The notes: generated by a model from the letters alone, not told the origin. A DNA stretch of 11,808 nucleotides from Bacteroidales bacterium (GCA_900771035.1 CAAGML010000194.1:1-11808); one strand, 5' to 3'. Positions 1-6,702 are shown, numbered from the stretch's first letter. A program made the numbers and translations.

Positions 1-170
1 CCTGACACCCCCAAAACGCACCAAAACCCCTCAAAATATCGTCCTAAAAAACCTAAATATTTTAACATCCCTTCAATATACCACCCCGGTCCTCACTCCC
101 CCAAATGCCGCTTTCCTCATCAAAAATCCGCTCTTTCCTCCCAATTTTTCAAAAAACAGGCTATGAGGTT
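1..170. other. noncoding stretch downstream of xerD
   Basis: No convincing reading frame is seen here. The plus strand is rich in runs of C and A, so the minus strand (the sense strand for xerD read-through) is rich in G and T runs, including GGGG and GGGGG separated by TTTT. No clear hairpin followed by a T-run was found for xerD termination. The neighbouring gene beyond the left edge is not visible. Confidence 0.5.
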
Positions 171-1073
171 TTAGTGCCTTTGGTTCCTCGGATGGAAGTT
201 GATTATCTCCTCACGCAAACGTGTGGTGTCTATATGGGTGTAAATCTCTGTGGTGACTATGTTTTCGTGACCTAACAGCATCTGTACGACACGCAGGTTC
301 GCACCTCCCTCCAGCATTGCCGTGGCAAACGAGTGACGAAGGGTATGAGGCGAGATGGTTTTCTGAATATCCGCTCTCAGGGCAAGTTCCTTCAGGAATA
401 TAAGTATCATGGTGCGAGTGAGATGTGCGCCACGCTGGTTGAGAAAAATGTAATCTTCCTCGCCTTTTTTTATGTCCAATTGTTCACGCAGTGGAAGATA
501 GTCATCAATCTGTCGCACAGAGACATCCGACACAGGCACAAGTCGCTGCTTGTCGCCTTTGCCGCGGACAATCATAAAACCATCATCAGTGCGCATGTCT
601 GAGAACTTTAGGTTGACCAACTCTGAGACACGAAGCCCCGAACCATAAAGAACCTCGATTATAGCCCTGTTACGACGGACAATAAACTCCGACGACCCCA
701 CCCTGTTCTCCTCCAAAAACGCAATCATGCGCTCAATCTCGTCAAACGACAGTACGGCAGGAAGGTGACGGCCTGTCTTAGGCACGACAAGCCTTTCAGA
801 TGGATTATACTCAATCCTGTGAGTGAAAAAAAGAAACCTATAGAAAGACCTGACACCCGATATGATACGTGCCTGAGATGTCGCCGAAAGTCCTACTTTT
901 GCCAACTCACCAACAAAATCGGAAAGTGTCCGCAAATCAGCCTCGGTCACTTGAGTATCCCCAAGAAAATCGGAAAGTAGGTCAACATCATGGAGATAAG
1001 CATTGCGGGAGTTCGCTGACAACCCCTGCTCCAACTGCAAATACGCAATATACTCTTTGCGGAAAGGATTCAT
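171..1073 (-). CDS. xerD: site-specific tyrosine recombinase, XerD type
   Basis: Tyrosine recombinase of the XerC/XerD family. These proteins resolve chromosome dimers at dif by cutting and rejoining DNA through a covalent phosphotyrosine. With the ATG at 1073 the protein has 300 residues: an N-terminal SAM-like core-binding domain (about 1-95) and a C-terminal catalytic domain (about 105-295). The catalytic set is complete: Arg148 in GLRVSEL, Lys172 in GKGDKQR, His243 and Arg246 in HTLRHSFAT, His269 in LGHENI and Tyr278 in IYTHI. The positions fall within one residue of those I recall for E. coli XerD, which supports this start over an in-frame TTG at 1085. No promoter is visible; the ATG lies 2 nt after the U-tract of the serA terminator, so expression probably needs read-through. 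No inverted repeats or cargo suggest an integron or phage integrase. XerC and XerD cannot be fully separated by eye. Confidence 0.93.
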   Translation of the reverse strand: MNPFRKEYIAYLQLEQGLSANSRNAYLHDVDLLSDFLGDTQVTEADLRTLSDFVGELAKVGLSATSQARIISGVRSFYRFLFFTHRIEYNPSERLVVPKTGRHLPAVLSFDEIERMIAFLEENRVGSSEFIVRRNRAIIEVLYGSGLRVSELVNLKFSDMRTDDGFMIVRGKGDKQRLVPVSDVSVRQIDDYLPLREQLDIKKGEEDYIFLNQRGAHLTRTMILIFLKELALRADIQKTISPHTLRHSFATAMLEGGANLRVVQMLLGHENIVTTEIYTHIDTTRLREEIINFHPRNQRH

Positions 1074-1075
1074 TG

Positions 1076-1123
1076 AAAAAAACAAGTACCTCTCTCTTCA
1101 ATAAAATGAGGGGAGAGGCACTT
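1076..1123 (-). terminator. intrinsic terminator of serA
   Basis: On the minus strand a 17-bp stem (arms 1107-1123 and 1084-1100, one A-C mismatch and two G-U pairs, 6-nt loop) is followed by G/C and then seven Ts (1076-1082). It lies 19 nt beyond the serA stop and immediately before the xerD start codon, so it is a strong Rho-independent terminator or an attenuator controlling xerD. Confidence 0.85.
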
Positions 1124-1141
1124 CTATTATAAAGAGATTGA

Positions 1142-2062
1142 TTACTTGTTAAGGCGGAAACGCTCGTTACCGTTAACGAGGAAGTCAACAATCTGGTTTG
1201 CAGCTGCAAGACCTGCGTTAACATTAGCCTCACCGGTCTCAGCACCCATCTTCTTAGGAGTAGCGAAGAAACGATTACCAAACTTAGCCTTCATCTCCTC
1301 AGCACATGCAGGAGCAACGTCTGCAACATACTTGAGGTCAGTGCGCTCTTCCATAACCTTCATAAGCTCAGGCTCGTTGATAACCTCTTTGCGTGCTGTG
1401 TTGATGAGTGTAGCACCCTTAGGCATGCGAGATACGAGGTTGTAGTTGATAGAACCCTTGGTCTGCTCGGTTGCAGGGATGTGCAGTGACAGATAGTCAG
1501 AAGTAGCATAAAGCTCCTCAAGGTTGGTAACAGCCTTAACTCCGTCAGCCTCAATCTTCTCAGCAGGGAGGAATGGGTCGAGAGCCTGAACCTTCATACC
1601 AAAGCCCTTAGCGATGTTGCCGACAAGGCGACCAACATTACCGTAAGCCTGAATACCGAGGGTCTTACCCTTCAACTCGCAGCCTGTGCCAGGAGTGTAT
1701 TGGTTACGTGCCATCATGACCATCAGACCAAGTGCCAGCTCGGCAACAGCGTTCGAGTTCTGACCAGGGGTGTTCATAGCCACTACATTGTGGGCAGTGC
1801 ATGCTGCGAGGTCCAGGTTATCGAAACCTGCACCTGCGCGGACTACGATCTTAAGGTTCTTTGCGTGGTTCAGAACCTCGGCAGTCACTTTGTCTGAACG
1901 TACGATGAGTGCGTCAACGTCAGCAACGGCTGCATAGAATTGGTCAACAGATGTGTACTTCTCAAGGAGAACAAGTTCACCTTTTGCGCCCTCAATGATA
2001 GAGCGGATACCGTCAATTGCCTTCTTGGCAAATGGTTTTTCGGTTGCAACAAGAACTTTCAT
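1142..2062 (-). CDS. serA: D-3-phosphoglycerate dehydrogenase, short form
   Basis: NAD-dependent dehydrogenase that oxidises 3-phosphoglycerate to 3-phosphohydroxypyruvate, the first step of the phosphorylated serine pathway in the cytosol. The start is the ATG at 2062 (MKVLVATEKPF), giving 306 residues; 12 further in-frame codons upstream overlap the promoter and are not part of the gene. The Rossmann nucleotide-binding segment is at about 100-280, with the glycine-rich turn around 136-144 (GIQAYGNVG, where many relatives have GxGxxG). Arg224 in NTARKE is the substrate and catalytic Arg. The segment that usually reads TPHLGA is TPKKMGA here, so Lys270 stands at the catalytic His position. 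There is no C-terminal ACT domain, so serine feedback inhibition of the E. coli kind is not expected. It has its own promoter and terminator and is probably monocistronic. Other D-2-hydroxyacid dehydrogenases are possible but the full-length pattern fits Bacteroidales SerA. Confidence 0.88.
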   Translation of the reverse strand: MKVLVATEKPFAKKAIDGIRSIIEGAKGELVLLEKYTSVDQFYAAVADVDALIVRSDKVTAEVLNHAKNLKIVVRAGAGFDNLDLAACTAHNVVAMNTPGQNSNAVAELALGLMVMMARNQYTPGTGCELKGKTLGIQAYGNVGRLVGNIAKGFGMKVQALDPFLPAEKIEADGVKAVTNLEELYATSDYLSLHIPATEQTKGSINYNLVSRMPKGATLINTARKEVINEPELMKVMEERTDLKYVADVAPACAEEMKAKFGNRFFATPKKMGAETGEANVNAGLAAANQIVDFLVNGNERFRLNK

Positions 2063-2095
2063 AATTGTATTTTTTAGATTAGTTATTCTGAAGTG

Positions 2096-2127
2096 CAAAG
2101 TTAGGCATTATAAAGGAGATTACCAAA
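2096..2127 (-). promoter_or_regulatory. Bacteroidota-type promoter of serA
   Basis: Minus strand reads TTTG (2124-2127), a 20-bp spacer, then TAACTTTG (2096-2103) followed by CAC. This matches the -33/-7 consensus of the Bacteroidota primary sigma factor. It leaves a leader of roughly 25-30 nt before the ATG at 2062. Confidence 0.85.
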
Positions 2128-2149
2128 CAAAAACGCAAATACTTTTCAA

Positions 2150-3187
2150 CTATCTTAACCCCCTGATAGCCTTATGGTAAGCGGCTGCATTACGGGCATG
2201 TTCCGCCTCTGTGACGGCAAAACGGTGCGTCCCGTTGAGCGATGCGTCGGCACACATGTATATATAATGTGTGTTTTCCGCATTCAGCACAGCCTCGATT
2301 GTTGACTGGTTTGGCAGACAGATAGGTCCCGGCGGAAGCCCCTTGTACATATATGTGTTGTACGGCGAATCACATCTCAGGTCAGCGTTGAGAATACGCT
2401 TTTTGGCAAAATCCCTCAGTGCGAACTTGACCGTAGGGTCGCTCTGCAACAACATCCCTTTCCTCAGACGGTTTATGTACAAGCCTGCTATCGTCGGCAA
2501 TTCGGGTTTATAGTGCGACTCGCCATCCACGATACTTGCCACTATACAGACCTCCTCCGGACTAAGCCCCAACTTCTCAGCCCTTGCCGCACGGTCGCTC
2601 CTCGACCAAAACTTATCCTTCTCTCTGACCAGACGGGCAAACAGCTCAGACGGTGTCTCCGTCCACCATACCTCATACGTGTTCTCAACGATATTCGCAA
2701 AAAGATTCTCATAACTCAACCCCAGTGCGCTCATCTGCGCTGTGTCTGATATGAACGCCATGACGGCGGCTGAGTCGTACATCAACTGACGTCCTACCGA
2801 CGCAGCGAAATTCTCAGGCAGACGCATACTGTTTATCACCAAACGGACAGGCTCCTGCCACCCGTGTCTGAGCTTCCTCACAACATCAATATTCCTCATC
2901 CCTGGCTTCAGAATGTAACGTCCCGGACGGATTTCACAGCCGTCGTAGTGCTGCAAAAGCACCACAAGCGACTCAAAAGAGTCGTCCGAACTCAGAACTT
3001 TGTCGTTTTCCAACCTGTCCATCACGTCATCAATGCTCTCCGCAGGACGTACCAACAGGGTGTACGACCCTCCCCTGCTAATGTTCTCCCGCAAGGCGCA
3101 CCACCATACTAACCCCCCTGAAATCAGACCTATAAGCAGTAACGAAACAACCAAAACAATGGTCACTTTCCTGATAATTCCAATCAT
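2150..3187 (-). CDS. mltG: endolytic murein transglycosylase MltG (YceG-like)
   Basis: Membrane-anchored lytic transglycosylase that cuts nascent glycan strands internally and is thought to set glycan chain length. The 345-residue protein has a short cytoplasmic N-terminus, one membrane segment (about 8-30), a LysM-like extracytoplasmic region (about 40-110) and the YceG catalytic domain (about 160-340). Visible family motifs are ASIVDGES at 217-224 with presumed catalytic Glu223, LPTIAGLYINRL at 230-241, LLQSDPTV at 246-253, SPYNTYMYKGLPPGPI at 274-289 and the C-terminal HRFAVTEAEH at 321-330. E. coli MltG has EKET where this has DGES, so the first acidic residue is Asp. The start ATG at 3187 has a -7 element 27 nt upstream. 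serA follows 87 nt downstream with its own promoter, so the two are functionally unrelated neighbours. A class A penicillin-binding protein at 8980-11310 is a plausible partner in glycan synthesis. Confidence 0.93.
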   Translation of the reverse strand: MIGIIRKVTIVLVVSLLLIGLISGGLVWWCALRENISRGGSYTLLVRPAESIDDVMDRLENDKVLSSDDSFESLVVLLQHYDGCEIRPGRYILKPGMRNIDVVRKLRHGWQEPVRLVINSMRLPENFAASVGRQLMYDSAAVMAFISDTAQMSALGLSYENLFANIVENTYEVWWTETPSELFARLVREKDKFWSRSDRAARAEKLGLSPEEVCIVASIVDGESHYKPELPTIAGLYINRLRKGMLLQSDPTVKFALRDFAKKRILNADLRCDSPYNTYMYKGLPPGPICLPNQSTIEAVLNAENTHYIYMCADASLNGTHRFAVTEAEHARNAAAYHKAIRGLR

Positions 3188-3213
3188 TTTTCCTTCTTTT
3201 GTTTTTTACGGTG

Positions 3214-3221
3214 CAAAGGTA
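3214..3221 (-). promoter_or_regulatory. -7 element of mltG promoter
   Basis: Minus strand reads TACCTTTG followed by CAC, 26 nt upstream of the mltG ATG. No good TTTG is present about 20 bp upstream (the region is a T-rich run), so the -33 side is weak. It is back to back with the tRNA-Ser(GCT) promoter. Confidence 0.7.
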
Positions 3222-3254
3222 AAACTTTTTTGTGAAAAAAAAGCAGGAAATCTC

Positions 3255-3285
3255 TTGTTTTATTCAACAAAAATGCGTACCTTTG
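3255..3285 (+). promoter_or_regulatory. promoter of tRNA-Ser(GCT) and probably ispE
   Basis: TTG (3255-3257), a 20-bp spacer and TACCTTTG (3278-3285), followed by CACTCGC. The mature tRNA starts 15 nt later. The segment CGTACCTTTGCACTCGC is identical in the promoter of the second tRNA-Ser at 5195-5211. Confidence 0.85.
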
Positions 3286-3300
3286 CACTCGCAAAAACGG

Positions 3301-3387
3301 GGAAGTTTGGGTGAGTGGCTGAAACCACCAGTTTGCTAAACTGACGTACGGGTTACCGTACCGGGGGTTCGAATCCCCCAGCTTCCG
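3301..3387 (+). tRNA. tRNA-Ser (anticodon GCT)
   Basis: Class II tRNA of 87 nt reading AGC/AGU codons. Acceptor arms GGAAGTT (3301-3307) and AGCTTCC (3380-3386) pair with one G-U; discriminator is G3387, as expected for serine; CCA is not encoded. D-stem GGT/ACC is 3310-3312 with 3324-3326. Anticodon loop TTGCTAA (3333-3339) has the anticodon GCT at 3335-3337. The anticodon stem has a C-A mismatch at its outer pair (3328 with 3344). The long variable arm is a 6-bp stem, GTACGG with CCGTAC, and the T-arm is GGGGG/CCCCC around TTCGAAT. Confidence 0.96.
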
Positions 3388-3392
3388 CTTTC

Positions 3393-3422
3393 AGAGGTGA
3401 CCCTGCCAAAAGAGTCGCCTCT
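3393..3422 (+). other. hairpin between tRNA-Ser(GCT) and ispE
   Basis: Arms AGAGGTGAC (3393-3401) and GTCGCCTCT (3414-3422) form a 9-bp stem with one G-U pair and a 12-nt loop. No T-run follows, so it is not a standard terminator. It sits 5 nt after the tRNA and 19 nt before the ispE ATG, and could aid tRNA 3' processing or affect ispE translation. Confidence 0.5.
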
Positions 3423-3441
3423 TATCGTATATCCTGAGACT

Positions 3442-4245
3442 ATGCTGTTATTCCCTAACGCCAAAATCAACATCGGACTTAACATCGTCCGCAAACGCCC
3501 CGACGGCTATCACGACATCTCTACGGTCATGTACCCTATACCCCTGAAGGACGAACTCGAAATCTCAAAATCCGAAAAACTCTCTTTCTCCATTGACGGA
3601 ATACCCCTCGCCGACGATGGCAAGGAAAACCTTGTCCTGCGCGCTTGGCGGTTGGTTGACCATGAGTATAATATTGGTAATGTGAATATGAGGCTGAGGA
3701 AAAACATCCCCTCCGGGGCTGGCCTGGGCGGTGGTTCGGCTGATGCCGCATTCACCATCCGTGGTCTCAACGACCTCTTCGGAATAGGAATGTCCGCAAA
3801 CGAGATGGAACGGATGGCATCAACGCTTGGTGCCGACTGCCCCTTCTTCATAAAAAACACACCGGCCGTCTGTCAGGGCATTGGCGATATCATGACCCCT
3901 GTTGACCTCTCCCTGAAGGATATGCTGCTGGTGTTGATTAAACCTGACATCTTCGTCCCAACTCCCGAAGCTTACCGCAACTGCTCCCCTAAACCTTGGG
4001 ACACCCCTCTCCTCAAGACTTTGAAATTGCCAGTCTCGTATTGGAAAAACGACGTGAAAAACGACTTCGAGACACACATTTTCTCCAAACACCCTCTGCT
4101 CAAAACTCTAAAAGACGACTTTTACGCCGATGGCGCATTCTATAGCGCAATGTCAGGCTCTGGCTCGACCATATTCGGAATCTACAACAACAATCAGAAA
4201 ATCAACATCTTGTCCAAATACAACGGCTATCTGTTGACCCTATAG
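3442..4245 (+). CDS. ispE: 4-diphosphocytidyl-2-C-methyl-D-erythritol kinase
   Basis: GHMP-family kinase that phosphorylates CDP-methylerythritol at the 2-OH using ATP, in the MEP route to isoprenoids, which also supplies the lipid carrier for cell wall precursors. The start chosen is the ATG at 3442 (MLLFPNAKINIGLN), giving 267 residues; an in-frame GTG at 3397 lies inside a hairpin and would add residues the family lacks. Visible motifs are PNAKIN at 5-10 with catalytic Lys8, RPDGYH at 19-24, the ATP-binding glycine loop SGAGLGGGSADAA at 91-103, Asp132 in GADCPFF, and the C-terminal SGSGSTIFG at 238-246. The gene follows tRNA-Ser(GCT) by 54 nt with no separate promoter, so co-transcription with the tRNA is likely. 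No terminator is evident after it; the next promoter lies within 110 nt. Confidence 0.94.
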   Translation: MLLFPNAKINIGLNIVRKRPDGYHDISTVMYPIPLKDELEISKSEKLSFSIDGIPLADDGKENLVLRAWRLVDHEYNIGNVNMRLRKNIPSGAGLGGGSADAAFTIRGLNDLFGIGMSANEMERMASTLGADCPFFIKNTPAVCQGIGDIMTPVDLSLKDMLLVLIKPDIFVPTPEAYRNCSPKPWDTPLLKTLKLPVSYWKNDVKNDFETHIFSKHPLLKTLKDDFYADGAFYSAMSGSGSTIFGIYNNNQKINILSKYNGYLLTL

Positions 4246-4287
4246 AAACCCAAAAACAAAGATTGTGGAAAAATTCCCTGCAAAAGC

Positions 4288-4318
4288 TTTGCCATATCAG
4301 GAAAAATGAGTAACTTTG
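4288..4318 (+). promoter_or_regulatory. promoter of the first small lipoprotein
   Basis: TTTG (4288-4291), a 19-bp spacer and TAACTTTG (4311-4318) followed by CAC, 32 nt upstream of the ATG at 4351. It matches the Bacteroidota -33/-7 consensus fully. Confidence 0.85.
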
Positions 4319-4350
4319 CACACTGAAAAATATAAAAACAAAATACCAGT

Positions 4351-4656
4351 ATGAAGAAACTTATTATTGCTGTTTTAGCAGTTTTCGTCCTCGCACCAAT
4401 GTTCACATCTTGTGACAAAGGTGAAAATAAATGTTACCACGTTTCCTACATCGTCCCTGGACATCAAGGTCCAGATGGCGAAATGATTGAGCCCGCTGCT
4501 TATGAATGCTACAAATGGATTAACGAAGACGACCTCGACATCTACAAGGACGAGTTGAAAGATTTAGGTTACACTGACATCAAAGTCGTTTCCGTAAACG
4601 ACATCGATGAGGGTTACAGAAACAAGACAATGGCTGATTGCACCATGACGGAGTAA
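4351..4656 (+). CDS. small predicted lipoprotein, first of a tandem pair
   Basis: I do not recognise a named family. The 101-residue product begins with a lysine-start hydrophobic segment (1-17) ending in a lipobox FTSC, so Cys21 should be lipidated and the mature protein anchored in an envelope membrane. The mature part is short, acidic in the middle (NEDDLDIYKDELKDLGY, 58-74) and has three more cysteines at 28, 53 and 97. Its ends match the next gene: Lys-Cys-aromatic shortly after the lipid Cys (KCY, 27-29) and KTMADC near the C-terminus (92-97). The conserved pair Cys28 and Cys97 could form a disulfide. It has its own strong promoter and a terminator-like hairpin after it. The function is unknown; a small periplasmic or surface binding protein is possible, but nothing in the sequence identifies a ligand. 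Confidence 0.85.
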   Translation: MKKLIIAVLAVFVLAPMFTSCDKGENKCYHVSYIVPGHQGPDGEMIEPAAYECYKWINEDDLDIYKDELKDLGYTDIKVVSVNDIDEGYRNKTMADCTMTE

Positions 4657-4685
4657 TAATCTGTTCAAAAAAACAGTATAATCGG

Positions 4686-4724
4686 TCAGTTGTCACTTTG
4701 TGGCAACTGACTTTCTTTATTTTA
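4686..4724 (+). terminator. terminator-like hairpin between the two lipoprotein genes
   Basis: An 11-bp stem, TCAGTTGTCAC (4686-4696) with GTGGCAACTGA (4700-4710), has one G-U pair and a TTT loop and is followed by a T-rich tail CTTTCTTTATTTT. The second lipoprotein ATG lies 7 nt after the tail, so this is either a leaky terminator or a processing and stability element. Confidence 0.75.
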
Positions 4725-4730
4725 CAAAAT

Positions 4731-4991
4731 ATGAAAATAAAAAGCACAACCATAATCATCCTCTTGACCTCCGCACTTCTATGCCTCTCCTCATGCAAGG
4801 ACAAAAAGAAATGCTGGTCCATTGAAAGTTCTCTCTCTGGCGTGACAAACACCAAATATTTCTGGGGAACCGAAGACGAGGCTGTCGCTGAAATCAAAAG
4901 AATGGAAAGCGTGGAAGGCCACCTGGACGTAACCAAAACCGAAGAGAAGAGCTACAAGACCATGGAAGACTGCCTGTCGCACAACTACTGA
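4731..4991 (+). CDS. small predicted lipoprotein, second of a tandem pair
   Basis: The product has 86 residues from the ATG at 4731; an upstream in-frame ATG would read through the terminator hairpin and is rejected. The hydrophobic segment at 5-18 is followed by a clear lipobox LSSC, giving lipidated Cys22. Mature sequence starts CKDKKKCW. It is a diverged copy of the preceding gene: both have Lys-Cys-aromatic 5-7 residues after the lipid Cys (Cys28 here), an acidic helical middle (GTEDEAVAEIKRMESVEGH, 46-64), a short strand-like segment and then KTMEDC (76-81). The middle is about 14 residues shorter than in the first copy, which has an extra Cys53. No promoter is visible, so expression should depend on the upstream promoter at 4288-4318. 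No family name or function can be assigned. Confidence 0.82.
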   Translation: MKIKSTTIIILLTSALLCLSSCKDKKKCWSIESSLSGVTNTKYFWGTEDEAVAEIKRMESVEGHLDVTKTEEKSYKTMEDCLSHNY

Positions 4992-5173
4992 GAAATCTTT
5001 CATCTGATGATTTTGCAAGCCGAAAGCCTGCCGGCACGCCCTTCCGATAGGCTTCTTAACGGCCTTTGACGACAAAAAAACATAAGAAAGACACCAGAAC
5101 CAAACGTTTTGCAGTCATTAACCCTTTATAAGTCAGGACAAAGAAAATATTTTTGAAAAAGTGTGCGAAACAT

Positions 5174-5204
5174 TTTGCTATATGCGAAAAATGTCGTACC
5201 TTTG
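5174..5204 (+). promoter_or_regulatory. promoter of tRNA-Ser(TGA) and rpmE2
   Basis: TTTG (5174-5177), a 19-bp spacer and TACCTTTG (5197-5204) followed by CACTCGC. The mature tRNA starts 11 nt later. The upstream 180 bases (4992-5173) contain no gene or clear terminator for the lipoprotein pair. Confidence 0.86.
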
Positions 5205-5215
5205 CACTCGCTTTA

Positions 5216-5300
5216 GGAGAGATGGCAGAGTGGTCGATTGCATCGGTCTTGAAAACCGACGTACTGAGAGGTACCGGGGGTTCGAATCCCTCTCTCTCCG
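5216..5300 (+). tRNA. tRNA-Ser (anticodon TGA)
   Basis: Class II tRNA of 85 nt reading UCA and related codons. Acceptor arms GGAGAGA (5216-5222) and TCTCTCC (5293-5299) pair fully; discriminator is G5300; CCA is not encoded. Anticodon stem TCGGT/ACCGA encloses CTTGAAA with TGA at 5250-5252. A short variable stem GTAC/GTAC and a T-arm GGGGG/CCCTC (one G-U) around TTCGAAT complete the fold. Confidence 0.97.
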
Positions 5301-5321
5301 CCTATTTAATCAACAACAACA

Positions 5322-5585
5322 ATGAAAAAGGGTATTCATCCAGAAAGCTATCGTCCCGTAGTGTTCAAAGACATGTCGAACGATGACACATTTATCTCTC
5401 GTTCCACTGTAGCTACGAAAGAAACCATCGATATCGATGGGGTAACTTACCCACTTGTGAAGCTCGAAATCTCCAGCTCTTCACATCCTTTCTACACAGG
5501 CAAGAGCAAACTTGTCGATACCGCTGGTCGTGTAGATAAGTTCCTCAGCAGATATCAGAACCGTCAGAGCCGCAACAAAAAATAA
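5322..5585 (+). CDS. rpmE2: 50S ribosomal protein L31 type B
   Basis: The 87-residue ribosomal protein L31 binds the large subunit near the central protuberance and bridges to the small subunit. The N-terminal [17 protein letters not shown] and the central HPFYTGK (55-61) are typical of the family. It lacks the CxxC zinc ligands of type A L31, which places it in the type B, zinc-independent group. The gene starts 22 nt after tRNA-Ser(TGA) without its own promoter and ends at a strong terminator, so a tRNA-rpmE2 transcript is expected. In some bacteria type B L31 is a zinc-starvation paralogue, but in Bacteroidota it is commonly the only copy; with only this window I cannot tell whether a second L31 exists. 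No Zur-like operator is evident upstream. Confidence 0.96.
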   Translation: MKKGIHPESYRPVVFKDMSNDDTFISRSTVATKETIDIDGVTYPLVKLEISSSSHPFYTGKSKLVDTAGRVDKFLSRYQNRQSRNKK

Positions 5586-5610
5586 TCTCTGTCCTGGTTT
5601 CTAAGATAAG

Positions 5611-5643
5611 AGAGTCCGCTTCACCTCGAAACGGACTCTTTTT
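5611..5643 (+). terminator. intrinsic terminator of rpmE2
   Basis: The stem AGAGTCCG (5611-5618) with CGGACTCT (5632-5639) encloses a 13-nt loop and is followed by a run of Ts (5639-5643). It lies 25 nt after the rpmE2 stop and ends 14 nt before the glycosyltransferase ATG. Confidence 0.88.
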
Positions 5644-5657
5644 CACATTACTCATTT

Positions 5658-6680
5658 ATGAAGACAGCAGTTATTATACTTAACTACAACGGCATAAGTC
5701 TCTTGGAGGAATACCTCCCTTCCGTGACTGCCAACACCTTAGACGCTGACATTATAGTCGCCGACAATGGCTCTACTGACGGTTCGGTGCAATGGCTGAA
5801 CCAGCACTACCCCACCGTCCGTCTCTTGGCGTTCAACCGAAACTACGGCTTTGCCGAGGGATACAACAAAGCGATAAGGAATGTTGAGGCAGACTACGTC
5901 GTCCTGCTCAACTCCGATGTCAACACCCCCGAAGGATGGCTGCAACCTTTAGTCGAAACCCTCGACAAACACCGCGATTGCGTGGCTTGCCAGCCTAAAA
6001 TCATTGCCGACAAACGCCGCACGCATTTCGAACACGCAGGGGCGGCAGGCGGTTTCATCGACAAATACGGATACCCCCTCTGCCGCGGAAGGATGATTGA
6101 CATTGTCGAGGAGGACCATGGACAGTACGACACCGACATCGAGATTTTCTGGGCCACCGGCGCATGTATGATGATACGCCGGCAGGCTTACCTTGAGGCA
6201 GGAGGCCTCGACTCCCGTTTCTTCGCCCATCAGGAGGAGATTGACCTCTGCTGGCGGCTGAAAGCCCGCGGACACTCCATACGCTACGTCGGCAGGTCAA
6301 CCGTCTATCATCTCGGTGGTGGCTCCCTGGGCTACGAATCCCCAAGGAAAGTGTACCTGAACTTCCGCAACAATGCCCTGATGCTCTACAAGAACCTGCC
6401 CGCAAAAGAGTACTGGCACATTGCGCCGTTCAGACTCCTGCTCGATTATCTCGCTGGCTTGCAAATGCTTCTGCAAGGTAAAAAAGAGCATTTCAAGGCC
6501 GTCATCAATGCTCGCCGTGATTTCCGCAAAACCAAAAACGACTTCCGCGCCGACCGCCGCACGAACCTCAGTCTGACCGTCACAAAAAAAATCAAGGGCA
6601 GGTTAAACCTTTGGGTTATTTGGCAAGTCTATATTAACAAAAAGACAAAGTTCTCCGATTTGCACCCCTCTACAAAATAA
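5658..6680 (+). CDS. glycosyltransferase family 2, rhamnosyltransferase-like
   Basis: GT-A fold glycosyltransferase that transfers a sugar from a nucleotide donor, probably to a cell-surface polysaccharide or glycolipid. It has 340 residues. The N-terminal VIILNYNG (5-12), ADNGSTDGS (35-43) and the NRNYGFAEGYNKAI stretch (60-73) are typical of the WbbL/rhamnosyltransferase-like GT2 subgroup. NSD at 85-87 supplies the metal-binding Asp (DxD equivalent), and the acceptor-side motif HQEEIDLCWRL at 191-201 supplies the likely base. The C-terminal part (about 235-330) has no clear membrane helix beyond amphipathic segments and is strongly basic, which would suit membrane-surface association. The start at 5658 matches the family's N-terminus. 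No promoter is visible; the gene starts 14 nt after the rpmE2 terminator. No other sugar genes are adjacent, so donor and acceptor remain unknown. Confidence 0.9.
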   Translation: MKTAVIILNYNGISLLEEYLPSVTANTLDADIIVADNGSTDGSVQWLNQHYPTVRLLAFNRNYGFAEGYNKAIRNVEADYVVLLNSDVNTPEGWLQPLVETLDKHRDCVACQPKIIADKRRTHFEHAGAAGGFIDKYGYPLCRGRMIDIVEEDHGQYDTDIEIFWATGACMMIRRQAYLEAGGLDSRFFAHQEEIDLCWRLKARGHSIRYVGRSTVYHLGGGSLGYESPRKVYLNFRNNALMLYKNLPAKEYWHIAPFRLLLDYLAGLQMLLQGKKEHFKAVINARRDFRKTKNDFRADRRTNLSLTVTKKIKGRLNLWVIWQVYINKKTKFSDLHPSTK

Positions 6681-6702
6681 AATTAAAAAAATCGGGAAAG
6701 TC

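Noticed and set aside
171..1073. The tyrosine recombinase as integrase of a genomic island or phage
   Set aside because: Its length and domain layout fit housekeeping XerC/D. It is not next to a tRNA, and no attachment repeats or cargo genes are visible.
1083..1085. TTG as the xerD start
   Set aside because: It would lie at the base of the serA terminator hairpin. The ATG at 1073 places catalytic residues at the expected positions.
4693..4700. TCACTTTG as a -7 element for the second lipoprotein
   Set aside because: It has one mismatch to the window consensus, lacks the following CAC and a TTTG 19-21 bp upstream, and is part of the hairpin stem and loop.
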